From positions 7,027,716 through 7,091,715 of the forward strand of contig OZ007508.1 of the NCBI GenBank assembly GCA_963931865.1: a stretch of 64,000 nt of DNA, in the 5' to 3' direction. Positions 1 through 21,921 of the stretch are shown here, piece by piece. Position numbers and translations under genes: made by a program. Each line of letters opens with the position of its first letter. Position 1 is the stretch's first letter. Below the pieces are notes generated by a model. That model ran no database searches. It was not told where the DNA came from and was given only the letters and a program-made list of their open reading frames with translations. The DNA comes from Axinella damicornis. Lineage: Eukaryota > Porifera > Demospongiae > Axinellida > Axinellidae.

Positions 1-258
1 AGCTGATCGGCTTGCTTGAAGCATAACTGAAGCTGGCTCTGTTGAGAAAGGCAAGAAGTATCCACTTTATAGCACGATATCTTTCACACGGCTGCAATTG
101 AAGCATAACTGTTCATGCAGTATGTTACAGTGCATACTTGAAGAAATTGTATTTGCAACGTTTCCATCACACTCTGGTAACCTTTTTCAGGCATAGTCTA
201 TAGCAACTGAAGAACATTTTATATGTACACAGTGTGATCGAAACATTGCAGATAATAG

Positions 259-293
259 CTACTTCTTGCCAAACATCGATTGTGTTTTGGCAG
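259..293 (-). CDS. Candidate last coding exon of the SRCR/Ig gene
   Basis: An acceptor (attccag) is followed in the required phase by AAKTQSMFGKK and a TAG stop at 261-259. Joining it to the exon ending at 485 gives a complete frame. The exon is very short and has no domain, so this could be chance. The true end may lie outside the window. Nothing else coding is recognised in positions 1-484. Confidence 0.3.
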
Positions 294-484
294 CTGGAAT
301 AGCTCCTAGTATAAGACCTTCATGTAAAGTCTGCACCTACTGCCACATAAGGTAAGTAATATAGGTGAGCCACTCTTGAAAACGATCCATATTCCTGTGA
401 TACAAGGCTGGCGCTATGGGACATCCCACTAAAAGTAGCCGCACATTTGTGCATGAAACTGTAACCCCACAAACATGCACTCAC

Positions 485-11605
<11,121 letters not shown>

Positions 11606-13118
11606 TCTGTCACCTCCAATGCAAGTCAGAGCTTCCTCACTAAAATAGTAGCTTCTCACAACAGCATGCATGTAACAACTCCTATAGGGGGTAGTAAATA
11701 AAATGCATCACTACACAGTCTGGCATCACAACTATATAGTACATTCCTATTGACCTGCTAGGGGACAACATCCAAATGTCAAGGAACCAAGACACAATCA
11801 TTACGCAGGTATGACCATAATAGCATACAGCATAGCCAACTGGAGAGCTACCTTCTCCATCTGTGGAGTAATAATTTAATTAGTTTGGACAAACAGGATA
11901 GTGTCAAGGTCATGTCAGCAGACTCTAAACACCCACTGAAGTTGTCCTGTTAGGTGGCTTCGCCACATCTCAACATGGTGCACTTATAAGGGCTACAAAG
12001 GAAGCTATGACCTCCTACCTAGGCTTCTGTCTGGAATAATTATGTCTCATGATCACATTCCAATGCTGCAAGCAAAATCTGGCCTGGGACATAATTCAAG
12101 CTTGGGTATACAAGACTACACACTACACTGGCTATAGCTAACCGTTAGTCTGCACTATCTGTTCATTCTAAGGCAGTGTGAACAATTGAACCAGTAATGG
12201 TTTAGTTCATGCAGTTCGATAACCGAGGAACGCCACATCTTCAATGCAGGAGGTTTTCATGCAGGTGGGCCCCATTAATGGGGGGTGGTGACAACATGAT
12301 TGCGGAACTCACTATAGCTAAATGGCATTGCTCAAACTTTGCATGATTCGATCCCAGGACATAGCCTGAGTTGAGCACTAGAGATTCTCACTCTACCACC
12401 CTGAGTTCCGTCTGTAGGTTTAGCCTGCATGTTGTTGGATGCTCCTGATCCAAGCACGTTCACAGGCACTGTTGCCGAGTTGTAACTTAATGTTATACAT
12501 AACAAGTTGCATGCAACCACACCCCTGGTAGCTAGCTAGCTAGCTAGCTAGCTACTGCTCGCGCATTATGGCAAACTTACTTTTCTATGTGACACTTGAT
12601 GCACCTTGTTTACTGAAATTGAATTCCTCAGTGCTGCATGGACCACAGTATAGGCAGATGTAGTATAATATTACAAAGGTGCCACCCATCTCTCTTTCCT
12701 GTCTGTGTTTGGTATCACAGTCTGCTTGTAAGCCACACAACCACAAATTCTACAAGTCTGTCTGCATGGCTTCCATAACATGACTTTATGTCCTGCCACA
12801 CCTGGAACTTCACAGCATAAACAATTGACATTTCTTCCATACATGTGTATAATTCACTGCTACCTCAACCACTAGATTGCTGGTGGGTACGGGTGCACTT
12901 CCTACAAATCTATGCATGCCAGTAGCTAATAAGTGGTTGTTTTCATTACCTGGCATGTAACACCTTTGAGCAGAAGTTAGCAAAGCGTCAGTTGCCCTCC
13001 AGCATAATGTAACTACTAGCTACACACAGAAGTAGCTAGGCCTTGGCGGATTTTTTCTAGCATAATTTTGGGGAAAATAGGTGCTTGCATCAGGTGATGA
13101 AACTTTCATCCAGTGCTA
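11606..13118. other. Upstream intergenic region of the SRCR/Ig gene
   Basis: No coding sequence is recognised. The stretch contains a GCTA tetranucleotide run (about 12531-12552) and AT-rich unique sequence. The promoter of the minus-strand SRCR/Ig gene should lie in its left part, but I see no clear TATA box or initiator. Confidence 0.5.
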
Positions 13119-13588
13119 TATTGGGGAGGCAATGTTCAGACCCCAGTCTGCAAGCGAACACGCCATCCCGACTTCCCGCCAAAACTTGCTACAAATTCAG
13201 CTTTTAAACCCGTTTCCGGTTGCGCGCGCCCCCACAGGTTCAAAGGTCACGGCTGTGGTCGAGTAAGTAAACGGGCGTGCGCGAAACTATGTTACAGTGA
13301 TTTGACGATAGTTGGAGGAGATACTGTGAAATGTTCATGCCCCTGCTTGAGCTTTGGAATGAGGGTGAGGTCAGTATTCCGCCATTGCATAAATTAGAGC
13401 TGTTTACATGCTTTTTCCATTCAACTGTTAGCTAGCTACAAAATTATTGAAGGAGTGTAGATAATTTAGCTAGAAGTCCTGCATAATTTAGCACAGTAGC
13501 CATGCTTTGGGAGATATTTTACCATTGATCAAGGTTTTGACATTAATGTGGCTGCCCAGCCCTTTACACGTGTGGTCATAAAAAGGTA
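13119..13588 (+). repeat. Repeat family R1, uninterrupted copy
   Basis: This block starts near TTGGGGAGGCAATG and ends near GTGGTCATAAAAAGG. It recurs as 28504-28562 plus 31390-31767 (split by an insertion), 33904-34110 (partial) and 34207-34595. It has no clear coding content and is followed by CA/TG repeats in three copies. It serves as the empty-site reference for the foldback and M2 insertions. Confidence 0.85.
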
Positions 13589-13986
13589 CAACACACACAC
13601 ACACACAACACACACACACACAACACACACACACACCACACACACACACACACACACACTCACACCACACACACACACACACAGATGCCAACTACTTAGC
13701 AAGTAAATTGAGTGAGTTTAGCAAGTAAAATGAGTGAGATGAGCTGTGAAAATGCGTGAGATGGTGCTAGAATGCGTGAGCCATGCTACTGTAACAGCTC
13801 AAGAGTGCACACAGCAAGTCATTCCAGTTGCTTCATTCCTTTTATCCTTAGCAGAAGGCTCCACTACACAATATTTGCAGTTTGACAAGGTGGTAGCACC
13901 TGTGTTTATCCTCTTCGATGCGTATGGACATAGGCTAGGAGTCCATTTGAGTAGCTCGAATTGCGGTCATCCTTTTCCCCCAGCCA

Positions 13987-14030
13987 TAGCCTCGTACCCC
14001 GTTCCGTGTGTGGGCCTGGGTACGAGGCTA
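13987..14030. mobile_element. MITE M2, 44-bp minimal copy
   Basis: TAGCCTCGTACCC and its near inverse meet with only a few bases between. The flanks CCCCAGCCA and CATCAGCCA match at 7 of 9 positions, consistent with an old 9-bp target duplication. Same length as the copy at 54381. Confidence 0.7.
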
Positions 14031-14327
14031 CATCAGCCATACTAGTACAGCAATACACATTCGCGCGCCGTATTCCCAGGCCCCACCCACAAAATAAGCC
14101 TAGCTAGCTACTAATGCGTGAGATTTGCTGTAGTAAGCGTGAGAGTGTGAGATTGCCGACGAATGCGTGAGTCTCACGCTCAGTGCGTGAGAGTTGGCAT
14201 GCCTGCACACACATGCACGTGCACTCATACACCACACACACTCACTCACATGCATGCACACTCATTCACACTCTCACCACACACACACACTCACACACTC
14301 ACACACACACATACACACACACACCAG

Positions 14328-14467
14328 GAAGGGGAGGCTGGAGCCAGTCACACTGAGCCTTGCCCAGAGAACAGGCAACAAGAAGGTGACACTGGTCGAC
14401 AACCTGGACGACTACCCAGCAGAACTTCTCCACACCATACAGAGAATTGTGGCTGCTTGCACAACAG
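14328..14467 (+). CDS. SUI1-domain exon, eIF2D (ligatin)-like, copy 1
   Basis: An exon with a good acceptor (acaccag) and donor (acaacag/gtgacc) encodes RKGRLEPVTLSLAQRTGNKK, then VTLVDNLDDY and a helix ending AACTTG. The N-K-K-V-T-x-V-x-N-L pattern is typical of the SUI1/eIF1 domain near the C-terminus of eIF2D, which acts in non-canonical translation initiation and ribosome recycling. No other eIF2D exon is recognised nearby, so this may be an isolated duplicated exon rather than part of a working gene. The upstream CA repeat serves as its polypyrimidine context. A decayed duplicate follows at 14938. Confidence 0.55.
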
Positions 14468-14937
14468 GTGACCAATGAGGTTGACTCTTGGTCTCAAGAG
14501 CACATGATGACATCATCATTGCAGCAGAGGAGCCGCAATGACGATGATGTCATCATGCGCTCTTGTGTATGTACCTTGGACTGTCTGTTCTTTGACGGTT
14601 TTGACAAGCTGGTGTTTCATGTGTAAACAACATGCCAGTGGTGGAATCGTCACTTGCCTTCAGGTAGCTATCTTCGGGGGACACTCGATTGCTTACCGTT
14701 CAGCTGCTCTGTCCCTGGTGGCTTCCCACCTGGCACCAATCGAGCAGCTCTGTTCTGCCTACTAACTGTGGACTCACTCTCTAAGCAGCCAGCCATCCTT
14801 ACTAGTTTAGCTGCTAAAGAAATCAAGAGTGCATGATGCCAAGCACAGTTGCACAAGAACTGTTATGAACGTGCACACACACGCACATGCACACACACAC
14901 ACACACACACACACGTAGACACGCACACCCACACCAG

Positions 14938-15064
14938 GAAGGGGAGGCTGGTGCCGGTCAGACTGACCCTCCCCCTGAGAACAGGCAAGAAGGTGAGCAC
15001 TACCTCATCCCTCCAGCGGAACTTGCCGACGATGTACAAAGAATTGCAGCTGCTAGCACAACAG
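14938..15064 (+). pseudogene. SUI1-domain exon, decayed copy 2
   Basis: The borders match copy 1 (acaccag before, acaacag/gtgacc after), and it begins RKGRLVPVRLTLPLRTGKK. The frame then breaks; the remaining part (AELADDVQRIAAASTTG) is in another frame because of small deletions. Flanking sequence is also shared with copy 1 (GCTGGTGTTTCATGTGT after the exon), so a segment of about 0.6-0.7 kb was duplicated in tandem. Confidence 0.65.
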
Positions 15065-15181
15065 GTGACCAACGGGCTGACTTTGGGTCTATACCCTGGA
15101 GGGATTATGGTTCCAATTTCATTTTGACCAGCTGGTGTTTCATGTGTTTACCACCTGGAGACACTCGTTCACTGACCTTTC

Positions 15182-15571
15182 CAGGGGCGGCGGAGCAGGA
15201 GGGGCATTTTCCCCCTCAATGTAGATGAAGGGGGGTGCTTGCCCCCCCAAACAGTTAGCTAATGGCCCATTGGCTATCGTCATGAATTTAAGGTTGCTTA
15301 CCACAGTTTCCATTGCTAGCCAGCTGGCTGGTCTCGAGCTAGCTATGAAAAGAACTAAGCCATGCACGGATGACACCGTCGCAAACTAGAAAGCAGTGGC
15401 AGTGCAGTAGAAGCATGAAGATGCTATGAGATCCCATCCAGACAACTGAAACACAAAGGTAGCTAGGTGAAAAAAATTCCCACGCTTCGCGCGGACTGAT
15501 CGCCACTATAGCACTAATGCACCTCTACCCCACCTTGCCCCCCCAACTAAAACTACCTTCCGCCGCCTCTG
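15182..15571. mobile_element. Non-autonomous DNA element M3 (CAGGGGCGGCGGA ends)
   Basis: The ends CAGGGGCGGCGGA and TCCGCCGCCTCTG are inverted with one mismatch and are flanked by CTTTC on both sides (15177-15181 and 15572-15576). It interrupts the second SUI1-containing duplicate, whose sequence resumes on the right. It has no transposase. A related element with CAGGGGCGTAGGCAG ends is at 44624-45125. Confidence 0.8.
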
Positions 15572-15724
15572 CTTTCAGCTGGACTCACTCTCTTAGCAGC
15601 CAGCCATCCTCACTAGATTAGCATTAGCTGCTGACACATCTCTTGTCGGTTAACAAAATCAACTACGGACCACAGTGGTTTAGTATGCAAAAGTTTTGTA
15701 TGGATTCGATCCCCGAAGCGGTGT

Positions 15725-15762
<38 letters not shown>

Positions 15763-16146
15763 AGCTTTGGCGGAAATACTGAATGCAATTTCAGTTCACT
15801 ATGAGCAGGACCAAGCTAGTCTGTTCAACAACAGAGCAAGTGGTTAGGTCATGTGCATGTACGTACCATTCCTGATTCTCAAGGTCAGGTTTTAACGGTT
15901 TTGTATCACTGGTGGCAAACTAGGTTGGTCAAGGTAACTAACTTGGTAACCAAGCAACTGTAAGACACTCACGCTCACAGCTCAAGATCTTGATCCAGTA
16001 TTGCTGTATAGAATAGTAATTTGTGCATACATGTATACAGGTTCAATCGTTGGCTTGCTTGCAAGTATGGCAAGTTACTCTTGAGACATAATATCCTTGT
16101 CCTCTAGAGTACTGGTACATGTAGCTGGTTGGCTAGCAACGATACA

Positions 16147-16236
16147 CTAAATTTGGTGATGTTATACCCTAACTAGCAGTCATACTTTGACTTATAAGCA
16201 GCATAGCCTTCATAGAACATCGTTTATTTCACCCTT
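16147..16236 (+). repeat. 90-bp repeat shared with 26602-26691
   Basis: The two stretches share GTTATACCCTA, then GACTTATAAGCAGCATAG and CATAGAACATCGTTTATTTC with few differences. One copy lies just upstream of the LINE fragment and the other just upstream of the TPR exon. The type of element is unknown. Confidence 0.7.
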
Positions 16237-16260
16237 TTTACAAACCGATCTCCTCCTTCC

Positions 16261-17530
16261 AGTTGTGAGTAAAATGCTAGGGAAGCACATCTGTGATCCC
16301 CTCTATGAGCACTTTGGCATTTCTGACCAACAATATTAATGTGGGTTTCAGGCTGGAATGTCCACCACCTGGGGCCCTTATTGTTCTTGATTTACATTGA
16401 TGGTCTGCCTGGGATTCAGTTATCTGGTGGCAGTGTTGTTATCTTTGCTGATGACCTCTTGCTTCATAGAGTGACCACTTGCTTTGAAGACCTTGTTTGT
16501 GTGTTCAAAATGACATTGTCGAGCTATTCAACTGGCTGTCTACCAACAAAAGCTGAAATTGAATCAAAGTCCCTGTTCATCTCTTGGAAAAGATTTCTAG
16601 CTGTCCCCCCCCCCCCCCCCCCCCCCATTCTATATGTGAATGGATCGCCTCGAGAACATGTATCCTCATACAGAAACCTAGGTATCCTGATTTCCTCTGA
16701 CCTCTCTTGGTCAAACCATATTAAGTTAAGTTAATTAAGTTAACTACCCTTTAAGGCCTAATGTTGCACATCTGCAACGTGAGACTTTCAACTTAATGAT
16801 ATCACATCCGGCAATGTCCTTGGGCCTCCATTTCCAGCGTTCATGGTCCGTTTTTTAGCTACGGCAGGTTGGCATTTCTCGGGAGGCTTGATCGTTAATT
16901 GGTGGGTGTGGTTGTCACGTATATGCTCAGTATAGCTGAAATTACCCGTGTGAGCAGTTTCGAGCCCAGCAACGCCAGGGAACAGAATTAGGGTAGGTTT
17001 AGGTGTTCTATAGACTGAAAATGACCTAGAGAAAGAAACTTGGGCCCTAAAGAGTTTCAAATACATTACTTCAAAAGCGAGGAAGCAGATTGGGCTTCTA
17101 TATCAGCATTTTTACAAGCACACTTTTCCCAACACACTGAGAACTCTATACACGCTCTTATACGTCCCCATCTTGAGTATTCTGTACCTGTGTGGGATCC
17201 ACATCTCTACAAAGATATTGACGTGTTGGAGTCTGTTCAGAAGTTCGCTACTAAAATTTGTACGAAGTCGTGGAATGCTCTGCACTACCAGGATCGTTTG
17301 GAAAAACTCCATCTGGACACTTGACAAGGGCCAATACCTTAAGCAATGTCATCTGTATAAACTGGGGGTTGTCAACTTTTCCAAACTCTCCGATCACCTT
17401 CTTTCACACTTCCATTACCATACCCGCTCCAACCACAATCTCTCTCTACATATGCCCTTCTCCCATTCTAATGCTTCTTTTTCTGTGAAGCCCCCCACAC
17501 CTGGAACATATTGCCTTATTCTGTAACGTC
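16261..17530 (+). pseudogene. Degraded LINE (non-LTR retrotransposon) reverse transcriptase
   Basis: Fragments in several frames match a non-LTR reverse transcriptase: a SKMLGKHICDPL block, GPLLFLIYIDGL, the active-site block VVIFADDLLLH, then YRNLGILISSDLSWSNHI. After an insertion come SKARKQIGLLYQHFYKH, RPHLEYSVPVWDP and LESVQKFATKICTKSW, and a final WNILP-type tail. The part between GMSTT and GPLLF is deleted, and there are several stops and frame changes. A TTAA-type element (about 16738-17050) interrupts it. It is a dead copy of CR1/L2-like type; the exact clade is not determined. Confidence 0.8.
16738..17050. mobile_element. TTAA-flanked element M4 (piggyBac-like ends) inside the LINE
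   Basis: The right end GGGCCCTAAAGAG matches the ends of the element at 53119-53731. The left end (ACCCTTTAAGGCC) is a diverged inverse. The LINE reading (DLSWSNHI then SKARKQIG) is continuous across it, which shows that it is an insertion. It has no coding capacity. Confidence 0.6.
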
Positions 17531-17858
17531 ATAAACTAGACTTGACTCCTTTGAAAGGAATGCGTCTGGTTATTTGTAGTTGTGCTTTTTATATGGGTAT
17601 TAGTTGTGTTTTTATAATCAGATCATTAAGTCTGCCTTGTATAGTAATTGCATTTGCTAACCTTCACATGTTCCTTGCGTTACCCTTGATCCTGCTTCTT
17701 GTTGTCTTGAGGGTACATACTTGTATTAGCAGTTGTTGCTATCTATGTATCCTGTGTGATTTGACATGATAAAAAATAAAACGTACGTGGCTCACCTAAA
17801 AGTGGAATTTGCCTTGCTAGTATATAGCTTTGCTCTTCCAGAAAAGCAGGATTGAGCA

Positions 17859-17946
17859 TAGTCTCGGCCCCAGACACAAACCAACCCCAGCGTGGATCGC
17901 TTCCAGTATCATGCGCAGGGTACTGGAAGGTCTGGGATCGAGACTA
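17859..17946. mobile_element. MITE M2 copy
   Basis: The ends TAGTCTCGGCCCCAGAC and its inverse flank an 88-bp element. GATTGAGCA on the left and GTTGAGCA on the right look like a target duplication with one base lost. Confidence 0.75.
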
Positions 17947-18297
17947 GTTGAGCAATGCCATTTATGGTAACTCAACTGAGTTCAGTGATGATGTCATATT
18001 ACCATCCCCTGTTGATGGGGCACTTCTGTATTGGAGATGCAGCATATCTGTCTATTCAGAACTGAACTGTGTGCGTAGCTACTTTGTGTTACGTGCCTGA
18101 CATAAAACTTTCTATATTGCTGTTACATAATATGTAGGGTTAAAAGATTTTCACCCAAGTTGCTTTACTGAGGAGTCACATGATGTATCAGGTGATCCTT
18201 CCTTGTCCACTGTGACCATGCCTACAACCAAGGTATGTGTATGTATTATTGCTGACGAAATGTAGTGCTAACTTAGTAAGTAGATGATTTATTTCCT

Positions 18298-18494
18298 CGT
18301 ACTTAGAGCTACGACTGGGGTCACAGCCTGTGACCTTCCAAAAACTGCCTTTGACCGCGTGACCACGCTGCTAAACTGCTGTTGACCCTGTGACCGTCTC
18401 AAAAATCAACTGGTAGTATACAGAATAATACGTTAAGCCACACCTCCATCCGCCGGATATGGGGTCACAATCGCCAGTCGCAGCTCTAAGTACG
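18298..18494. mobile_element. MITE M5 (CGTACTTAGAGCTRCGACTGG ends)
   Basis: Inverted ends of about 21 bases (18298-18318 and 18474-18494) differ at one position plus a short indel. The interior carries repeated TGTGACC and GTGACCG motifs. A half copy, 39559-39670, shares GAGCTGCGACTGGGGTC and a run of similar GTGAC motifs. Confidence 0.7.
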
Positions 18495-19009
18495 GTGCTT
18501 ATTGGCGTGACCACCCCTTGACACAGAACAACACCAACGATTCTCTCCACACCTAACCATGCGTCATTCAACCAACCAACCAACCAACCAGATTCATGCC
18601 TCTGAAATTCTGCAGACTGCAAATTGCTATGTATGCAACTGTACCAGATTCCCCTCCCCCTTTGGGTATAGGGGCCGGAGTCTGGTACTGAGACTAATGT
18701 AAGGGGCACTTGGGATAAGGGACCTGGGGAATTTTAATCTATGCAAGTTCTTATTTCGACTGAGCCTAGATGTGCATGCATCCCTTTCAGCTCCCGCATG
18801 TGCTAGCCTTGTTGCTCAACTGTTGTCAGCTGATTACCATTATCAATGGCTTAGGAGTGTTACAAAGGTGCCATGGAAACTTGTGTAAAACGGGTTTCCA
18901 TGGAAACTTTAACCTAGCTACTAATCGCTATTATTGCCGAGCGCCTTAGCGCGAGGCAACTAATCGTGCAGCGTAGTCACATCGCGTCTGTATATATATA
19001 TATATATAT

Positions 19010-19173
19010 AGGAGTTTAACAGAAGTTAAACAATGTTAACTTTGGAGCGGTATGCGCTGGTGGAATGGGTGGGGCTGTGCACGTGATTGTCACGTGACGG
19101 TCAGGTGATAAAGTCAGTTGCTTGCAGTTCCCCGCGTGGCAGGAGGGCGAGTTTGGGCTGTAGGACAAATTCT
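19010..19173 (+). repeat. Split direct repeat A1
   Basis: 164 bases from AGGAGTTTAACAGAAG to GGACAAATTCT, with the same sequence at 21605-21768. It is preceded by a TA dinucleotide run, which may be the integration site. Just downstream lies the gag start. Confidence 0.85.
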
Positions 19174-19211
19174 AAAAGAAAGGAGCAAACCTCAGCGGAG
19201 GAAGCGGTAGT

Positions 19212-19358
19212 ATGGCGGACGACGAAGATGGCGTTGGGAGACATCTACAAGACGCGAGTAGGGAGTCGCCCTCCGGGACAGTGACAACAGCCCAGCTGCG
19301 GGCGTTGATGGACCGTAAGCAGTCCAGGCAGCCTTGCCCAGCTTTGGGTAAATGGTAG
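19212..19358 (+). pseudogene. Gag N-terminal fragment of the YR retroelement
   Basis: The frame begins MADDEDGVGRHLQDASRESP, continues through an Arg/Gln-rich stretch and stops after 48 codons. Its position directly after A1 and the acidic start fit a gag protein of this class. No nucleic-acid-binding domain remains in this half; the following sequence passes into a GGCC-rich tandem repeat. Confidence 0.5.
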
Positions 19359-19611
19359 ATCGGAAGGTCAGAGAGGCGATGCAATCCCAAGGTGAGCGGG
19401 GATGGCTATGGATACTGGTCGGGGGTGCAGGGTACCCGGCATGTGGCACAGAACCAGTGACACGAGCCCGCAGCTGCGCATGCGCAGGAGGTTGAATCGC
19501 CAGATTCAACTGGGCTGCTAGTAATAAGGCAGTTGGCTATTAATAAAGCATTGTTGGGCAGTAGGCAGGGGGCGGAATGCTTGAGTTAACTAGGACTTTG
19601 TCGTTACCAGT

Positions 19612-19800
19612 TGTAGCCTTGGTGGCCGGTTACACGTGTAGCCTTGATGGCCCGTTACAAGTGTGGCCTTGGTGGCCAGATGTTCACCTGAGTGGTGACG
19701 TTGTGGGCCTTGGTGGCCTGGTTTACATTCCATGTTTTGGCAATCATGTGTGGCCTCGGTGGCCGTTTTGCACTATTGGGTTGCCTTGGTGCTCACTTAA
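19612..19800 (+). repeat. Degenerate GGCCTTGGTGGCC tandem repeat (short version)
   Basis: Several diverged units around TGGCCTTGGTGGCC. The same unit type forms the long minisatellite at 23955-24780 in the second half of the element, so both halves were deleted around the same internal satellite. Confidence 0.75.
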
Positions 19801-20089
19801 AGTGCTACGTTATCTATACGTAGCTTAATTAGTGCTGGCTCAGTATAGCTAGCTATGGAAAGGCCTTCTTTATAGCTATGGGTCGGAGTACCCTGATAGA
19901 CATCTTAGGGTCCCAGTGTGACCTTTGGGTTCATGTTGGCCTCTTGAGGTTTGGTCCGATTTTGACAACCTTGGTGGTCTGGTCTAGTTCCATTTCTACC
20001 CCTTGGGTAGAGGGACTTTTCCCTGTATATTGGGCATGGAGACCCACTGAATGGTAAGTTGAGATTGGAGTTGCTGTTGCGGGGTACCC

Positions 20090-20732
20090 ACAGAAATAAA
20101 TCGGGGGGCAAGGTCCAACGCCTTCCCATTTCGCCATTAATACTAGACAAAATCTTCCAGATTTTGAACCACAACCCAGGCAAATACGAGAACAAGCTTA
20201 TGTGGGCGGCTTGCTGCCTGGGGTTCTTCGCTTCCTTCGCTCAGGAGAATTCACAGTTCAGAGCAATGAACCTTACGACCCATCGTGGCATTTGTCAGTG
20301 CTGTATGTGGCAGTGGACTCCATGGATAACCCATTGGGGCTGCAAGTGGGGATTAAGGGTTCGAAAATGGATTAATGGTGCCGCGGTATATGCCTCATGG
20401 TTGGAAGAATTGAGAAGAAGATTTGTCCCGTAAAGGCCATGCTGGCATTTTTGGCGGTTAGGGGTTTCAAAAGCGGCCCTCTCTTCTGTTTCAGAGATGG
20501 CACCCCGTTATTAAGGCAATAGTTTGTAAAGAGGCTACGGGAAATCTTGTGTGCAGCGGGAGTGGATTGCACTCACTTCTCTGGCCATTCATTCCGGATT
20601 GGAGTGGCCACTGCTGCGGCGGCCAGGGGAGTAGCCGAGTCAATAATCCAGACATTGGGGAGATGGAGTAGTGACTCCTACAAGAGGTACATTCGCATTC
20701 CTAGAGCTGAACTTGCTAAAATATCTGCCTAG
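20090..20732 (+). pseudogene. Tyrosine recombinase (integrase) of the YR retroelement
   Basis: The N-terminal part has RLPISPLILDKIFQI and LMWAACCLGFF, then the frame shifts to SGEFTVQSNEP. The core follows with a KAMLAFLAVRG block and two stops. The C-terminal 61 codons are intact: GHSFRIGVATAAAARGV carries the H-x-x-R motif, and LGRWSSDSYKRYIR carries the catalytic Tyr. This enzyme would insert the circular DNA copy in place of a DDE integrase. One frameshift and two stops make this copy inactive as read. Confidence 0.85.
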
Positions 20733-20961
20733 TTGATCCAGTAGAGTGATATAGATCACTGAGCTGTATGTATATTCAGTGCAGTTGTACTGATATGGTT
20801 TCTTCTCAGATTTTATTGATTTGAAGTTCAGGTCAATTTCGATTCAAAGATGGATAGATAAAGAGTAATCCTACCTCTTTTCTGTAGGGCAGAATTGTAG
20901 AAGGGGTTAATTGATGTGATTTGGGGAGGGATCACCATAATTATGGTGATAGTGGATGTTT

Positions 20962-21605
20962 GGGGGTTGTCCCCTCCATCACATCAATATCAGGAAGCAA
21001 TAAGTTACATACAAGTATTGCTGCGGCTATATAGGTACGGGGAGAGCAAGCGGTTCTCCACTGGCTGTGGGGAGAGCAGCAGCTCTCCACTGGCTGCTAT
21101 ATGCGTGAGGAGAGCAGCAGCTCTCCACTGGCGGCTATAGGTGTGGGGAGAGCAGCAGCTCTCCACTGGCTGCTATATGCGTGAGGAGAGCAGCAGCTCT
21201 CCACTGGCTGCTATAGGTGTGGGGAGAGCAGCAGCTCTCCACTGGCGGCTATTTGTGCGGGGAGAGCAGCAGCTCTCCACTGGCTGCTATATATGTGAGG
21301 AGAACAGCAATTCTCCACTGGCTGCTATTTGTTAGGGGAGAGCAGCAGCTCTCCACGAGTGTGGGGAGAGCAAGCGGTTCTCCACTGACGGCTATATGGG
21401 CGGGGAGAGCAAGCGGCTCTCCGCTGGCTGCGATATGTACAGGGAGAGCCAAGCGGCTATCCCATGGCGGCTTTATGTGCGTGGAGAGCCTAGCGACTCT
21501 CCACTAGCGCTTTGTAAGTAGTGCACAGCCCCAACACCATTACCGCAATTATAACCAATCTGTGATTGGTGATGTATGGTTATTTGAAGCGAACAGAAGT
21601 TAATA
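20962..21605 (+). repeat. Split direct repeat B1 with an array of short palindromes
   Basis: 644 bases, with the same sequence and length as 24845-25488. Positions about 21040-21505 hold around 13 units of roughly 38 bases. Each has a GGAGAGCAGCAGCTCTCC-type hairpin or its GAGAGCAAGCGGTTCTCC variant followed by CACTGGCTGCTAT. It ends GAACAGAAGTTAATA at the junction with A2. Confidence 0.88.
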
Positions 21606-21768
21606 GGAGTTTAACAGAAGTTAAACAATGTTAACTTTGGAGCGGTATGCGCTGGTGGAATGGGTGGGGCTGTGCACGTGATTGTCACGTGACGGTCAGG
21701 TGATAAAGTCAGTTGCTTGCAGTTCCCCGCGTGGCAGGAGGGCGAGTTTGGGCTGTAGGACAAATTCT
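21605..21768 (+). repeat. Split direct repeat A2
   Basis: Same 164-base sequence as A1 at 19010-19173. It abuts B1, giving the B1-A2 junction expected for split-direct-repeat elements. The second gag region follows. Confidence 0.88.
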
Positions 21769-21921
21769 CCCTCCCTCCTCATCCCAATGTTAATATCACA
21801 TGTTACATTCAATCTTTTGGATCTACTCTCCAAACCAGAGAAAAATATCAGGCCCAAGAAGAATGTCACCACCATTGAGTAGTGGGGAGTATGTTTTAAT
21901 ACCTTTGCCAGCATAGTAGTC

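Noticed and set aside
13746..14045. 99-residue frame beginning MKMREMVLEC
   Set aside because: Repeats of the word GCGTGAGATG and a 44-bp M2 copy lie within it; no similarity or splice evidence.
19087..21882. Short frames starting MSRDGQVIKSVACSSPRG in A1 and A2
   Set aside because: They lie inside the split direct repeats and are identical only because the DNA is duplicated; no domain.
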